Assembly (NCBI RefSeq): GCF_000802155.2 | Contig: NZ_JQGJ02000004.1 | Coordinates: 310,001-374,000, forward strand | Length of the DNA: 64,000 nucleotides | Direction of reading: 5' to 3' | DNA from: Pseudomonas frederiksbergensis | GTDB taxonomy: Bacteria; Pseudomonadota; Gammaproteobacteria; Pseudomonadales; Pseudomonadaceae | Shown here: positions 42,454 through 52,587 of the stretch, piece by piece | Layout of the letters: each line of letters starts with the position of its first letter | Position numbering within the stretch: position 1 is the first letter of the stretch | Notes under the pieces: generated by a model | Database searches by the model: none | The model's input: the letters and a program-made list of their open reading frames with translations, nothing else | Told to the model about the DNA's origin: nothing | Position numbers and translations under genes: made by a program

Positions 42454-45400
42454 TCAAGCAGTGGTCGGATTGAGGCGTTCGAACAGCGCCTCTACGGTAT
42501 TGAAGCGCTCTTCCGGGCGCTCCATGGGCACCATGAACTTGAACATCGTGGCGCCTTCGAATTTGTAGCGTTTGGGTTGGCCCTGGATCAGCTTGATCAG
42601 CACCAGCGGATCGACCGGGGTCTGGGCCTCGAATTCGATCCGGCCGCCGTTGGGCCCGCCGTCGACTTTCTTGATGCCCAGTTGTTCGGCCTTGAGCTTG
42701 AGCAGCGTGGTACGCACCAGGTTCTTGGTCGGTTCCGGCAGCAGGCCGAAGCGGTCGATCATCTCCACTTGCAGGTCCTTCAGGCCTTCCTCGTCGGTGG
42801 CCGAGGCAATGCGTTTGTAGAGAATCAGGCGTGCGTGGACATCCGGCAGATAATTCTCGGGGATCAACGCCGGCACCCGCAGGTTGATTTCCGGTCCGCC
42901 GCCCAGGGGTTGGTCGAGGTTCGGCTGCTCGCCCTTGCGGATCGATTTGACCGCGCGTTCGAGCATCTCCATATATAGCGTGAAGCCCACGGCCTGGATC
43001 TGCCCGCTCTGGCCATCGCCGAGCAATTCGCCGGCACCACGGATTTCCAGGTCGTTGGTGGCCAGCACGAAGCCTGCCCCCAGATCTTGAGTGTTGGCGA
43101 TGGCTTCCAGGCGCTTCTCCGCGTCCGGGGTGATCTGCTGGCGCGGAGGCGTCAACAGGTAGGCATAGGCCTGGTGGTGACTGCGTCCGACCCGGCCGCG
43201 CAACTGATGCAACTGGGCCAGGCCGAACTTGTCGGCGCGCTCGATGATGATGGTGTTGGCGCTCGGTACGTCGATGCCGGTCTCGATGATGGTCGAGGCG
43301 ATCAGCACATTGAAGCGCTTGTGGTAGAAGTCGCTCATCACCTGTTCGAGCTCGCGCTCGCGCATTTGTCCGTGGCCGATGCCGATACGCGCTTCTGGCA
43401 CCAGCTCGGCGAGGTCGGAGGCGCATTTCTCGATGGTCTTCACGTCGTTGTGCAGGTAATAGACCTGGCCGCCGCGCAGCAACTCACGCAGCAGCGCCTC
43501 CTTGACCGTGCTCTTGTTCTGCTCCATCACGAAGGTGCGCACCGACAGGCGACGGGCCGGCGGCGTGGCGATGATCGACAGGTCGCGCATGCCCGACACC
43601 GCCATGTTCAAGGTGCGCGGAATCGGCGTGGCGGTCAGGGTCAGGATGTCGACTTCGCTACGCAGGGCCTTGAGCTGTTCTTTCTGGCGCACGCCAAAGC
43701 GGTGCTCTTCATCGATGATCACCAAACCCAGGTTCTTGATCTTCACATCGTCCTGCAGCAGTTTGTGCGTGCCGATGACGATGTCGATCTTGCCTTCGGC
43801 CAGGTCCGCGACGGCGGCGTTCACTTCCTTGGCGGACTTGAAGCGGCTCATCACTTCCACGGTCACTGGCCAGTCGGCAAAGCGGTCGCGGAAACTGTTG
43901 TAGTGCTGTTGGGCGAGCAGGGTGGTCGGCACCAGGATCGCCACTTGCTTGCCACCGTGCACGGCAATGAACGCGGCGCGCATTGCCACTTCAGTCTTGC
44001 CGAAGCCCACGTCGCCGCAGACCAATCGGTCCATGGGCTTGGGCGCGAGCATGTCGGCGCGCACGGCTTCGATGGTGGTCTGTTGGTCGACGGTTTCTTC
44101 GAACGGGAAACCGGCGCTGAAGGTTTCGTAGTCGGCTTTCGGGTCGGCGAATGCATAACCCTCGCGCGCCGCCCGGCGTGCATAGATGTCCAGCAATTCC
44201 GCCGCCACGTCGCGCACTTGTTCGGCGGCCTTGCGCTTGGCTTTCTGCCAGGTTTCCGAGCCGAGGCGATGCAGCGGGGCCAGGGCGTCGTCGCTGCCGG
44301 TGTAGCGGGCGATCAGGTGCAGGTTTGCCACAGGCACGTAGAGTTTCGCGCCTTCGGCGTATTCGAGGGTCAGGAATTCGGCGGCCTGGTTTTCGATTTC
44401 CAGGGTCGCCAGGCCCAGGTAGCGGCCCACGCCGTGATCGATATGCACCACCGGCGCGCCTTCACGCAGTTCGGTGAGGTTCTTGATGACCGCATCGTTG
44501 GCGGCGTCGGCGCGCTTCTCGCGGCGGCGACGCTGCATGACGCGCTGGCCGAACAACGGACTTTCGGCCACCAGGGCCAGGGCGGGATCGTCAAGAACCA
44601 GGCCGTCGTTGAGCGGCGCGATTGTAATCGCCAGCCGATCCTTGCCCGAAACAAAATCAGGCCAGCTGTCGACGGTCTTCGGGCGCAGCTTCAGGCGTTC
44701 GAGCAGTTCCAGCAACACTTCGCGGCGGCCCGCGGACTCGGCGGTGAACAGCACGCGGCCAGGGAATCCATCGAGGAAACCGGCCAGGGCTGCCAGCGGT
44801 TGCGTGGCCTTGGCTTCGATTGCCAGGTCGGGCAAGGGCTTGGCGGGGAAGCGTTCACGGCCGACGCCGGTTTCCACGTCCTGCTGGCTCGCCACCACGC
44901 GCGGCCAACTCTTGAGGCGGGCGAAGCAATCTTCCACGGGCAAGAACAGCTCGGCGGGCGGCAACAAAGGACGGGAAGGGTCGACACGACGCTCTTCGTA
45001 GCGATTGCGCACGTCGTTCCAGAAGTTTTCCGCCGCCTGCTCGATGCCCGGCAGGGAAAAGACCTGGGTGTCCTGAGGCAGGTAATCGAACAACGTGGAG
45101 GTTTCTTCGAAGAACAACGGCAAATAATACTCGATGCCCGCGGGGGTGATTCCGCTGCTCAGATCCTGGAAGATCGGGCAACGACGGAAATCCACGTCGA
45201 AACGTTCGCGAAACCGCGCTTTGAAGCGGGTGACCGCATCTTTTTGCAGCGGGAATTCCTTCGCCGGCAGCAGGCGGATCGACTGGACCTTGTCGATGGA
45301 ACGCTGGTTTTCCGGGTCGAAGGTGCGCAGGGTCTCGATCTCGTCATCGAATAGGTCGATGCGATACGGCAGTTTGCTGCCCATCGGGAACAGATCGATC

Positions 45401-45903
45401 AAAGCCCCGCGCACCGTGAATTCGCCGTGCTCGTACACGGTATCGACGTAGCGGTAGCCACTGGCCTCGAGCCGAGTGCGCATTTGTTCGACGTCGAGCT
45501 TCTGGCCGATGTCCAGCACCAGGCTGCTGCCCAGCAGAAACTGGGTCGGTGCCAGGCGATGTAGGGCTGTGGTGATCGGCACTACCAAAACGCCATGACT
45601 GAGCTCCGGCAGCCGATAAAGGCTGGCGATTCGCTGGGAAATGATGTCCTGGTGTGGCGAAAAAAGGTCGTAGGGCAGAGTTTCCCAGTCCGGGAAATGC
45701 AGCACTGGCAAATCCGGGGCGAAGAAGCCCAGCTCCTGTTCCAGCCGCTCGGCGCTCTGGCTGTCGGCAGTCAACAACAGGGTGAAGCGCTTTGCAGCGC
45801 TGGCGGCCTCGGCGATAGCCAGGCTCAGGGCGGCACCGGGCAGGTTGCCCCAGTGCTGTTTACCTGCCGCGGCAGGGAGAAGCGGAAGACGCAGAACGGG
45901 CAC
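42454..45903 (-). CDS. mfd: Transcription-repair coupling factor Mfd
   Basis: DNA translocase (1149 aa, standard length) that removes stalled RNA polymerase and recruits UvrA. Order: UvrB-homology module (about 1-350), RNA polymerase-interaction domain (about 470-550, VVHIDHGVGRYLGL), then RecG-like motor with Walker A GDVGFGKTE (about 628), DEEH box IIDEEHRFGVRQKE, TATPIPRTL and the C-terminal lobe with IIETGIDVPSANT; the C-terminal autoinhibitory domain ends it. First gene of an operon with csiV and the helicase, divergent from gap. Confidence 0.97.
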   Translation of the reverse strand: MPVLRLPLLPAAAGKQHWGNLPGAALSLAIAEAASAAKRFTLLLTADSQSAERLEQELGFFAPDLPVLHFPDWETLPYDLFSPHQDIISQRIASLYRLPELSHGVLVVPITTALHRLAPTQFLLGSSLVLDIGQKLDVEQMRTRLEASGYRYVDTVYEHGEFTVRGALIDLFPMGSKLPYRIDLFDDEIETLRTFDPENQRSIDKVQSIRLLPAKEFPLQKDAVTRFKARFRERFDVDFRRCPIFQDLSSGITPAGIEYYLPLFFEETSTLFDYLPQDTQVFSLPGIEQAAENFWNDVRNRYEERRVDPSRPLLPPAELFLPVEDCFARLKSWPRVVASQQDVETGVGRERFPAKPLPDLAIEAKATQPLAALAGFLDGFPGRVLFTAESAGRREVLLELLERLKLRPKTVDSWPDFVSGKDRLAITIAPLNDGLVLDDPALALVAESPLFGQRVMQRRRREKRADAANDAVIKNLTELREGAPVVHIDHGVGRYLGLATLEIENQAAEFLTLEYAEGAKLYVPVANLHLIARYTGSDDALAPLHRLGSETWQKAKRKAAEQVRDVAAELLDIYARRAAREGYAFADPKADYETFSAGFPFEETVDQQTTIEAVRADMLAPKPMDRLVCGDVGFGKTEVAMRAAFIAVHGGKQVAILVPTTLLAQQHYNSFRDRFADWPVTVEVMSRFKSAKEVNAAVADLAEGKIDIVIGTHKLLQDDVKIKNLGLVIIDEEHRFGVRQKEQLKALRSEVDILTLTATPIPRTLNMAVSGMRDLSIIATPPARRLSVRTFVMEQNKSTVKEALLRELLRGGQVYYLHNDVKTIEKCASDLAELVPEARIGIGHGQMRERELEQVMSDFYHKRFNVLIASTIIETGIDVPSANTIIIERADKFGLAQLHQLRGRVGRSHHQAYAYLLTPPRQQITPDAEKRLEAIANTQDLGAGFVLATNDLEIRGAGELLGDGQSGQIQAVGFTLYMEMLERAVKSIRKGEQPNLDQPLGGGPEINLRVPALIPENYLPDVHARLILYKRIASATDEEGLKDLQVEMIDRFGLLPEPTKNLVRTTLLKLKAEQLGIKKVDGGPNGGRIEFEAQTPVDPLVLIKLIQGQPKRYKFEGATMFKFMVPMERPEERFNTVEALFERLNPTTA

Positions 45904-46086
45904 GGAAGGTTGAGCTCCAGCGTTGCGACAAAGTCGACAATTGTAGCGGGGGAAGTGCCCGGCTGTCAGTCGCGGACTACGCTGTCAGAACGCAAAACCA
46001 CGGCGCGACGGGCGCGCATTGCTCCGCAGAGGACTCGGCGGCATAATGTAGCCCCTTTTTTCAGCCCCTACATGTGGAAGGTTACC

Positions 46087-47535
46087 GTGACTCAGAAGCC
46101 CGACCAGTGTCTTGGTGAATGGATTGATCGTGAAGCACTCGCAGAAGCGATGATCCCTCTCATCGGTCAGCTCTACCGCAATAACAACGTGGTGAGCTCG
46201 ATCTATGGCCGCAGCCTGATCAACCAGTCTGTCATCGCGATCCTCAAGGCCCACCGCTTTGCTCGCCACCGTTCTTCCGACGACAGCGAACTCTCCGTCC
46301 ACGAAACATTCCCCCTGCTCAAGGCCATGAGCGAGCTCAAGCTCGGCGCGGCTTCGGTAGACCTGGGCAAGTTGGCGTTCAAATTCCGTAACGAAGCCAA
46401 TGGTCGTAGTGCCGAGCAGTTCGTTCGTGAAGAAATGGCTGACGTGGTTGGCCAGCAAAACGCTTCGCCCCGCAAGGGCACCGACGTGGTCCTGTACGGC
46501 TTCGGTCGCATCGGCCGCCTGCTGGCGCGCATCCTGATCGAGAAAACCGGTGGTGGCGACGGCCTGCGCCTGCGCGCCATCGTCGTGCGCAAAGGCGCCG
46601 AGAATGACCTGACCAAGCGCGCCAGCCTGCTGCGTCGCGATTCGGTCCATGGTTCGTTCAATGGCACCATTACCATCGACGAAGAAAACAACACCATTAC
46701 CGCCAACGGCAACCTGATCCAGGTGATCTACGCGAAGAACCCGACCGAGGTGGATTACACCCAGTACGGCATCAAGGACGCACTGCTGGTGGACAACACC
46801 GGCGTATGGCGTGACGCCGATGGCCTGGGCCAGCACCTGGCCTGCCCGGGTATCGACCGCGTTGTCCTGACCGCGCCTGGCAAGGGCAAGCTGAAGAACA
46901 TCGTCCACGGTATCAACCACAACGAAATCACCGCTGACGACAAGATCGTGTCCGCCGCCTCCTGCACCACCAACGCCATCGTGCCGGTGCTCAAGGCCGT
47001 GAACGACAAGTTCGGCATCATCAACGGTCACGTCGAAACCGTTCACTCGTATACCAACGACCAAAACCTGATCGACAACTTCCACAAGGGCGATCGCCGT
47101 GGCCGTAGCGCCGCGCTGAACATGGTCATCACCGAGACCGGTGCCGCCACTGCTGCCGCCAAGGCCCTGCCTGAGCTGGCCGGCAAGCTGACCGGCAACG
47201 CGATCCGCGTACCGACGCCAAACGTGTCGATGGCCATTCTCAACCTGAACCTCGAGAAAGCCGCGACTCGCGAAGAGATGAACGAATACCTGCGCTACAT
47301 GGCGCTGCACTCCGATCTGCATAAGCAAATCGACTTCGTCAACTCGCAGGAAGTGGTGTCCACCGACTTCGTGGGCTCGCGCCACGCTGGTGTCGTCGAC
47401 GCTGAAGCGACCATCGTCCAGGATAACCGCGTTGTCCTTTACGTCTGGTACGACAACGAGTTCGGCTACAGCTGCCAAGTGGTTCGCGTGATGGAAGACA
47501 TGGCTGATGTGAATCCGCCTGCGTTCCCGCGCTAA
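46087..47535 (+). CDS. gap: Long-form glyceraldehyde-3-phosphate dehydrogenase
   Basis: GAPDH of 482 aa. The catalytic domain has GFGRIGR (138-144) and catalytic Cys293 in SAASCTTNA, with HSYTNDQN nearby. Unlike glycolytic GAPDH (about 330-340 aa) it carries about 130 extra N-terminal residues (CLGEWIDREALAEAMIPLIG...) that are helical and of unknown role. This long type, often named GapB, is expected to act in gluconeogenesis in Pseudomonas. The GTG at 46087 is chosen because GGAAGG lies 5 bases upstream; the ATG at 46072 has no such site. Strong terminator downstream. Confidence 0.93.
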   Translation: MTQKPDQCLGEWIDREALAEAMIPLIGQLYRNNNVVSSIYGRSLINQSVIAILKAHRFARHRSSDDSELSVHETFPLLKAMSELKLGAASVDLGKLAFKFRNEANGRSAEQFVREEMADVVGQQNASPRKGTDVVLYGFGRIGRLLARILIEKTGGGDGLRLRAIVVRKGAENDLTKRASLLRRDSVHGSFNGTITIDEENNTITANGNLIQVIYAKNPTEVDYTQYGIKDALLVDNTGVWRDADGLGQHLACPGIDRVVLTAPGKGKLKNIVHGINHNEITADDKIVSAASCTTNAIVPVLKAVNDKFGIINGHVETVHSYTNDQNLIDNFHKGDRRGRSAALNMVITETGAATAAAKALPELAGKLTGNAIRVPTPNVSMAILNLNLEKAATREEMNEYLRYMALHSDLHKQIDFVNSQEVVSTDFVGSRHAGVVDAEATIVQDNRVVLYVWYDNEFGYSCQVVRVMEDMADVNPPAFPR

Positions 47536-47555
47536 GCCTTAGCTGCAAATGAAAG

Positions 47556-47582
47556 CGCCCCGACTTGTCGGGGCGTTTTTTT
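47556..47582 (+). terminator. Terminator of gap
   Basis: CGCCCCGAC (47556-47564) and GTCGGGGCG (47567-47575), then a run of eight Ts. Confidence 0.93.
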
Positions 47583-47625
47583 ATCTGGGGGTTTGTGTTG
47601 CTTGGGCCGGTCTCATCGCGATCTA

Positions 47626-48924
47626 TCAGGTGCCGCTCACAACGCAAGCCTGCGCCGTGCGCAGTTCATGCCGATTACCCCTGAACAGCACCAGCGTCGC
47701 AATCAACCCCAGCACCGCCGCACCGCTTAGCCATATCCCCGGTGCAGCCTTGTTATCCAGCACATGGATCAAATAGGTGCAGGCCGCCGGGGTAAACCCG
47801 CCGAAGGTGGCGGTGGCAAGGCTATAGGCCAGGGAAAAGCCGGTGGTGCGCACCTCGACCGGCATGATTTCCGTCAAGGCGACCACCATGGCCCCGTTGT
47901 AGGATCCGTACAGGAACGACAGCCACAACTCGACGATCAGCAAATGGCTGAAACTGGGGTTCGCCACCAACCAGGACAGTGCCGGATAGGCGGTCAGGAT
48001 CGCCAGGACAGTGGCACCGAGCAGCAGCGGTTTGCGTCCGATCTTGTCGGAAAAGGCGCCCATCACCGGTAGCCAGAAGAAATTCGACAAGCCAATGCAC
48101 ACCGTTACCAACAGCGCGTCCAGGTCCGAAAGGTTCAATTCGGCCTTGCCGAACGTCGGCGTATAGGCCGTGATCAGGTAGAACGACACAGTGGTCATCA
48201 CCACCAGCGCCATGCCGGCCAGGACGATGCCGAAGTTCTGACCGATGGAGCGGACAATTTCCGACAGGGTCGGGCGATGTTTTCTGGCCTTGAACTCAGG
48301 CGTTTCCTCCAATGAGCGGCGAATTACAAAGATGACCGGCACGATCATGCAGCCGACCAGGAACGGTACGCGCCAGCCCCATTCGCCCATGTCCTGCGGG
48401 CTCAGCCAGTGATTGAGACCGACGCCCAGCAGGCCGGCGAATACCACTGCGGCCTGTTGGCTGGCCGACTGCCAACTGACAAAAAAGCCCTTGCGCCCCG
48501 GCGTGGAGATTTCCGCCAGGTACACCGAGACTCCGCCCAGTTCCACGCCAGCGGAAAAACCTTGCAGCAATCGTCCCAGCAGTACCAGCAATGGTGCCGC
48601 TACGCCCAGTGTGGCGTAACCCGGCACGCAGGCAATCAACACCGTGCCGGCGGCCATCATGGCCAGGGTGATGATCAGGCCTTTGCGGCGACCGTGGCGG
48701 TCGATGTAGGCACCGAGGAAAATCGCGCCCAGTGGGCGCATCAGGAACCCGGCGCCGAACGTGGCCAGCGATAGCATCAGCGAGGCGAAGGCGCTGTCGG
48801 TCGGGAAGAACGTCTTGGCGATGGCAGTGGCGTAGAAGCCGTAGACCATGAAGTCGAACATTTCGAGGAAGTTGCCGCTGACGACGCGGAAAATCGCCTT
48901 GCCGTTGCTCGTGTTGGAAGACAT
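47626..48924 (-). CDS. MFS transporter, metabolite:H+ symporter family (citrate/tricarballylate type)
   Basis: Protein of 432 aa with 12 membrane helices. The N-terminal [20 protein letters not shown], the loop [20 protein letters not shown] and the repeat [16 protein letters not shown] segment ([17 protein letters not shown]) place it in the MHS group near citrate and tricarballylate carriers. The substrate cannot be fixed from sequence. ATG 48924 is used; a GTG at 48936 would add 4 residues, and neither has a strong ribosome site. Convergent with gap. Confidence 0.88.
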   Translation of the reverse strand: MSSNTSNGKAIFRVVSGNFLEMFDFMVYGFYATAIAKTFFPTDSAFASLMLSLATFGAGFLMRPLGAIFLGAYIDRHGRRKGLIITLAMMAAGTVLIACVPGYATLGVAAPLLVLLGRLLQGFSAGVELGGVSVYLAEISTPGRKGFFVSWQSASQQAAVVFAGLLGVGLNHWLSPQDMGEWGWRVPFLVGCMIVPVIFVIRRSLEETPEFKARKHRPTLSEIVRSIGQNFGIVLAGMALVVMTTVSFYLITAYTPTFGKAELNLSDLDALLVTVCIGLSNFFWLPVMGAFSDKIGRKPLLLGATVLAILTAYPALSWLVANPSFSHLLIVELWLSFLYGSYNGAMVVALTEIMPVEVRTTGFSLAYSLATATFGGFTPAACTYLIHVLDNKAAPGIWLSGAAVLGLIATLVLFRGNRHELRTAQACVVSGT

Positions 48925-49019
48925 GGGGGTACTCACTTTCGTATTTTGTTGGAAGCGCAGAACCTGAGGGAGCGCTGTAGCCCATAATGGCCGGCGTGGT
49001 TTTGAGGGGGGATGAAGAT

Positions 49020-50036
49020 TTGTTAACTGGACGACGCATAGGGCTTGTGATGCTGGCCGGCGTGTTATCCGCTTGCGGCAACGGCGACACCCTGGAGCGC
49101 TTCGACGGCCCGACCATGGGCAGCCGCTATTCCATCCAGTACGTCAGCCATGTCGCCACGCCCGGTCCGAAAGTGGTGCAGGGCGAAGTGGAAAAGATCC
49201 TCTCGGAAGTGGATCGGCAGTTGTCCACCTATCGCAGCGACTCGGACATCGAGCGTTTCAATACGCTGCCTGCCGACAGTTGCCAGGTAATGCCGGGCCC
49301 GGTTCTCGAACTGATCCGCGCGGGCGAGCAATTATCTTCGCAAAGCAACGGTGCCTTCGATCTGACCGTTGAGCCTCTCCTGAACCTTTGGGGGTTCGGT
49401 CCTCAGTCCCGAGAAGAAAAGGTGCCGAGCGCCGAGGCCCTGGCCGAGGCTCGTCAGCGCGTTGGGCATGAACATCTGCGCATTCAGGGCGACCGGCTGT
49501 GCAAGGACGCCGCGGTGGAAGTCGATTTCAACAGCATCGCGGCCGGTTACGCGGTCGATCGCATCGCCGCCAGGCTCCAGGCCCTGGGCATCGACAGTTA
49601 CCTGGCCGAGGCCACCGGCGAACTCAAGGCCGTCGGGCACAAGCCGGATGGTTCGCCGTGGCGCATCGCCCTGGAAGAGCCACGAGACGATCGGCAGGTG
49701 GCCGAGCGTGTTATCGAGGTCAACGGCTACGGGATTTCAACGTCAGGCGACTATCGGAAATATTTCGAGCAGGGCGGCAAGCGTTATTCCCATACCTTCG
49801 ATGCGCACACGGGGGCGCCCGTCCTACACAACCTTGCGTCAGTCACGGTCATTCATCCTTCAGCCATGTTGGCCGATGGACTATCGACGCTGTTGCTGAT
49901 TCTCGGTCCTGAACGGGGTTGGGACTATGCCCAGGAACACGGTATCGGGGTATTTTTTGTATTGCGGGACAATGACCGTTTTGTCGTTCGCACCAACGAT
50001 GCGTTTGAACGGATGGCGGGCGGAAAAACCCAATAG
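49020..50036 (+). CDS. apbE: FAD:protein FMN transferase ApbE (lipoprotein)
   Basis: Transfers FMN from FAD to threonine residues of redox proteins such as NqrC/RnfG. Conserved segments: [26 protein letters not shown] and [13 protein letters not shown]. From the TTG at 49020 the protein begins [19 protein letters not shown], a lipoprotein signal peptide with lipobox LSAC and lipidated Cys19; GAGGGGGG lies about 8 bases before this TTG. An in-frame ATG at 48987 gives an 11-residue extension with no good ribosome site. A solo apbE; nqr and rnf genes are not in the window. Confidence 0.88.
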   Translation: MLTGRRIGLVMLAGVLSACGNGDTLERFDGPTMGSRYSIQYVSHVATPGPKVVQGEVEKILSEVDRQLSTYRSDSDIERFNTLPADSCQVMPGPVLELIRAGEQLSSQSNGAFDLTVEPLLNLWGFGPQSREEKVPSAEALAEARQRVGHEHLRIQGDRLCKDAAVEVDFNSIAAGYAVDRIAARLQALGIDSYLAEATGELKAVGHKPDGSPWRIALEEPRDDRQVAERVIEVNGYGISTSGDYRKYFEQGGKRYSHTFDAHTGAPVLHNLASVTVIHPSAMLADGLSTLLLILGPERGWDYAQEHGIGVFFVLRDNDRFVVRTNDAFERMAGGKTQ

Positions 50037-50427
50037 ATTGTCCAACAAAGAACTCGTGGCGAGGGAGCTTGCTCCCGCTTGAGTGCGAAGCGCTCACAAA
50101 AGGGGCTGCTGCGCAGCCCGGCGGGAGCAAGCCCCCTCGCCACGATGATTCCGGCTGATTTTCAATATGTAAGGACAGCGCCCCGAAAGCTTCCCTGTGG
50201 CCTGCGCCTTGCCTGGCCCGCCTTAAGGCACAACGCGGCGGGGAAACTAATTGAGAACGCCCCCTAGCCTACGACGCGACCAAGGGGTAATGTGCGCGGC
50301 GTTGACGCTTCTATAGACTGTGGCCGGGCGCGTGAACCGGCCTAAAATTGTTCCTTCATGCCGCCGGCCGGCATGATTTAGCCGTGGATGCCAAGCATGG
50401 CATCGCGGCCTGTTCCGAGGAGTACGC
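50037..50427. other. Intergenic region between apbE and sthA
   Basis: About 390 bases with no credible gene. It contains the REPIN at 50055-50144; the rest (50145-50427) holds the sthA promoter, with no further pattern that I can see. Confidence 0.7.
50055..50144. repeat. REPIN: inverted pair of GTGGCGAGGGAGCTTGCTCC palindromes
   Basis: The two outer arms (50055-50077 and 50122-50144) are inverted copies of 23 bases with a single difference. Between them is a smaller hairpin, GGGCTGC-TGC-GCAGCCC. A whole-element hairpin of this form is the hallmark of REPINs mobilised by RAYT transposases. Confidence 0.88.
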
Positions 50428-51822
50428 ATGGCTGTCTACAACTACGACGTGGTGGTACTGGGTTCCGGCCCGGCGGGGGAAGGCGCGGCAATGAACGCGG
50501 CCAAGGCAGGGCGCAAGGTGGCGATGGTCGACAGCCGTCGGCAGGTCGGCGGCAACTGCACCCACTTGGGTACCATCCCGTCCAAGGCCTTGCGTCACTC
50601 GGTCCGGCAGATCATGCAGTTCAACACCAACCCAATGTTCCGTGCCATCGGCGAGCCGCGCTGGTTCTCCTTCCCGGACGTGCTCAAGAGCGCCGAGAAG
50701 GTGATCTCCAAGCAGGTGGCCTCGCGTACCGGCTACTACGCTCGCAACCGCGTCGACGTTTTCTTCGGCACTGGCAGCTTTGCCGACGAGCAGACGGTCG
50801 AAGTGGTCTGTGGCAACGGCGTGGTCGAGAAGCTTGTGGCCAAGCACATCATCATTGCCACCGGTTCGCGCCCCTATCGCCCGGCTGACATCGATTTCAA
50901 CCACGCACGTATCTACGATAGCGACACCATCCTGAGCCTGGGCCACACTCCGCGTAAGCTCATCGTCTACGGTGCCGGCGTGATCGGTTGCGAATACGCT
51001 TCGATCTTCAGCGGCCTGGGTGTACTGGTGGAGCTGGTGGATAACCGCGGCCAATTGCTGAGCTTCCTGGACTCGGAAATTTCCCAGGCCTTGAGCTATC
51101 ACTTCAGCAACAACAACATCACCGTGCGCCACAACGAAGACTACGACCGCGTCGAAGGCGTCGACAATGGCGTGATCCTGCATCTCAAGTCCGGCAAGAA
51201 GATCAAGGCCGACGCCTTGCTCTGGTGCAACGGTCGTACCGGCAATACCGACACCCTGGGCCTGGAAAACATCGGCGTGAAGGTCAACAGCCGTGGCCAG
51301 ATCGAAGTCGACGAGAACTACCGCACCTGCGTACCGAACATCTATGGTGCCGGTGATGTGATCGGCTGGCCAAGCCTGGCCAGTGCCGCCCACGACCAGG
51401 GCCGTTCGGCTGCCGGCAGCATTGTCGACAATGGTAGCTGGCGCTTCGTCAATGACGTGCCGACCGGCATCTACACCATCCCGGAGATCAGCTCGATCGG
51501 CAAGAACGAGCAAGAGTTGACCCAGGCCAAGGTGCCTTATGAAGTGGGCAAGGCCTTCTTCAAGAGCATGGCGCGGGCGCAGATCGCTGGCGAGCCGCAA
51601 GGCATGCTGAAAATCCTTTTCCACCGCGAGACGCTGGAGGTGCTGGGCGTACACTGCTTCGGCTACCAGGCTTCGGAGATCGTGCACATCGGCCAGGCAA
51701 TCATGAACCAGCCGGGCGAACTGAACACGCTGAAGTACTTCGTGAACACCACGTTCAACTACCCGACCATGGCCGAAGCCTATCGGGTCGCGGCGTACGA
51801 CGGGCTCAACCGGCTTTTTTGA
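50428..51822 (+). CDS. sthA: Soluble pyridine nucleotide transhydrogenase
   Basis: FAD flavoprotein (464 aa) that interconverts NADPH and NADH, mainly reoxidising excess NADPH. FAD-binding [10 protein letters not shown] (11-20); the region corresponding to the redox disulfide reads [15 protein letters not shown], with only one cysteine, which separates SthA from lipoamide dehydrogenase; second dinucleotide site [13 protein letters not shown] (about 180); C-terminal dimerisation domain. GAGGAG precedes the ATG. Monocistronic, convergent with glpQ. Confidence 0.95.
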   Translation: MAVYNYDVVVLGSGPAGEGAAMNAAKAGRKVAMVDSRRQVGGNCTHLGTIPSKALRHSVRQIMQFNTNPMFRAIGEPRWFSFPDVLKSAEKVISKQVASRTGYYARNRVDVFFGTGSFADEQTVEVVCGNGVVEKLVAKHIIIATGSRPYRPADIDFNHARIYDSDTILSLGHTPRKLIVYGAGVIGCEYASIFSGLGVLVELVDNRGQLLSFLDSEISQALSYHFSNNNITVRHNEDYDRVEGVDNGVILHLKSGKKIKADALLWCNGRTGNTDTLGLENIGVKVNSRGQIEVDENYRTCVPNIYGAGDVIGWPSLASAAHDQGRSAAGSIVDNGSWRFVNDVPTGIYTIPEISSIGKNEQELTQAKVPYEVGKAFFKSMARAQIAGEPQGMLKILFHRETLEVLGVHCFGYQASEIVHIGQAIMNQPGELNTLKYFVNTTFNYPTMAEAYRVAAYDGLNRLF

Positions 51823-51864
51823 GCGGCTCCGGCCGGTGGCCTGAGCCGGCCGGGGAGACCGATT

Positions 51865-52587
51865 TCAGCAATTCTCGAGGGTGGCAGTGGCCAAACCGGG
51901 AAAGTCTGTAATCAGGCTGTCAGCGCCAAAATCGGCGAGCCTGCGCATGAGCGCGGGCTCGTTGACCGTCCACACCGACACATGCAACCCCTGGCGCTGT
52001 GCCTTGATCAGGCGTTCCGGCGTGCACAGGGTCCAGTTCAACGCCAGAATCTCGCAGCCGTAGCTCTGGGCGACCTTCAACGGGTCGAGCCAGGCGTATT
52101 CAGCCACCAGTCCACGGGAAATGTCCGGGGTCAGGTCCAGGGCCGCCTTGAGCACTTCCCGGGAACTGGAGGTGATGGTGATCTTGTCCAGCAGGCCGAA
52201 GCGTTGGGCCATCTCGCGGATGCCCAGTACCGTCGCGGCGGCGCGGGTACGTGACGCGCTTTTCACCTCGAGCTGCCAATGCTCGAAGTCGCATTTCTCG
52301 AACAACTCTTCCAGTCGCGGAATCGGGCATGGCTTGATCCAGCCCGGGCCACCCTTGCGCGCATCGTAGGTCACCAGTTCGGCGGCGGTATGCTCGACCA
52401 CTTTGCCCCGGCGATCGGTGGTGCGCTTGAGGGTCGGGTCGTGGATGACCATCAACTCGCCGTCCATGGACAGGTGCAAGTCCAGCTCGCAACGGCGCAC
52501 GCCGTGCTTGAGACATTCCTGGAAACCGGTGAGGGTATTTTCCGGTGCTTCGCCCTTGGCGCCGCGGTGGCCATAAATGAGGGTCAC
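51865..52587 (-). CDS. glpQ: Glycerophosphodiester phosphodiesterase (UgpQ-like)
   Basis: Hydrolyses glycerophosphodiesters to glycerol-3-phosphate and an alcohol. The 240-aa TIM-barrel enzyme has the GDPD signature GHRGAKGEAPENTLTGF (His7, Glu and Asn ligands) and ELDLHLSMDGELMVIHDPTL (metal ligands and second catalytic His). It has no signal peptide, so it acts in the cytoplasm like UgpQ rather than periplasmic GlpQ; the symbol follows common Pseudomonas usage. The start overlaps the PilZ gene stop by 4 bases. Confidence 0.92.
   Translation of the reverse strand: MTLIYGHRGAKGEAPENTLTGFQECLKHGVRRCELDLHLSMDGELMVIHDPTLKRTTDRRGKVVEHTAAELVTYDARKGGPGWIKPCPIPRLEELFEKCDFEHWQLEVKSASRTRAAATVLGIREMAQRFGLLDKITITSSSREVLKAALDLTPDISRGLVAEYAWLDPLKVAQSYGCEILALNWTLCTPERLIKAQRQGLHVSVWTVNEPALMRRLADFGADSLITDFPGLATATLENC

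Noticed and set aside
43087..45354. 755-codon plus-strand open frame opposite mfd
   Set aside because: Antisense shadow of mfd, with no recognisable motif.
45595..46086. Extension of the long GAPDH further upstream
   Set aside because: It overlaps the divergent mfd coding start and promoter. The GTG at 46087 has a proper ribosome site.
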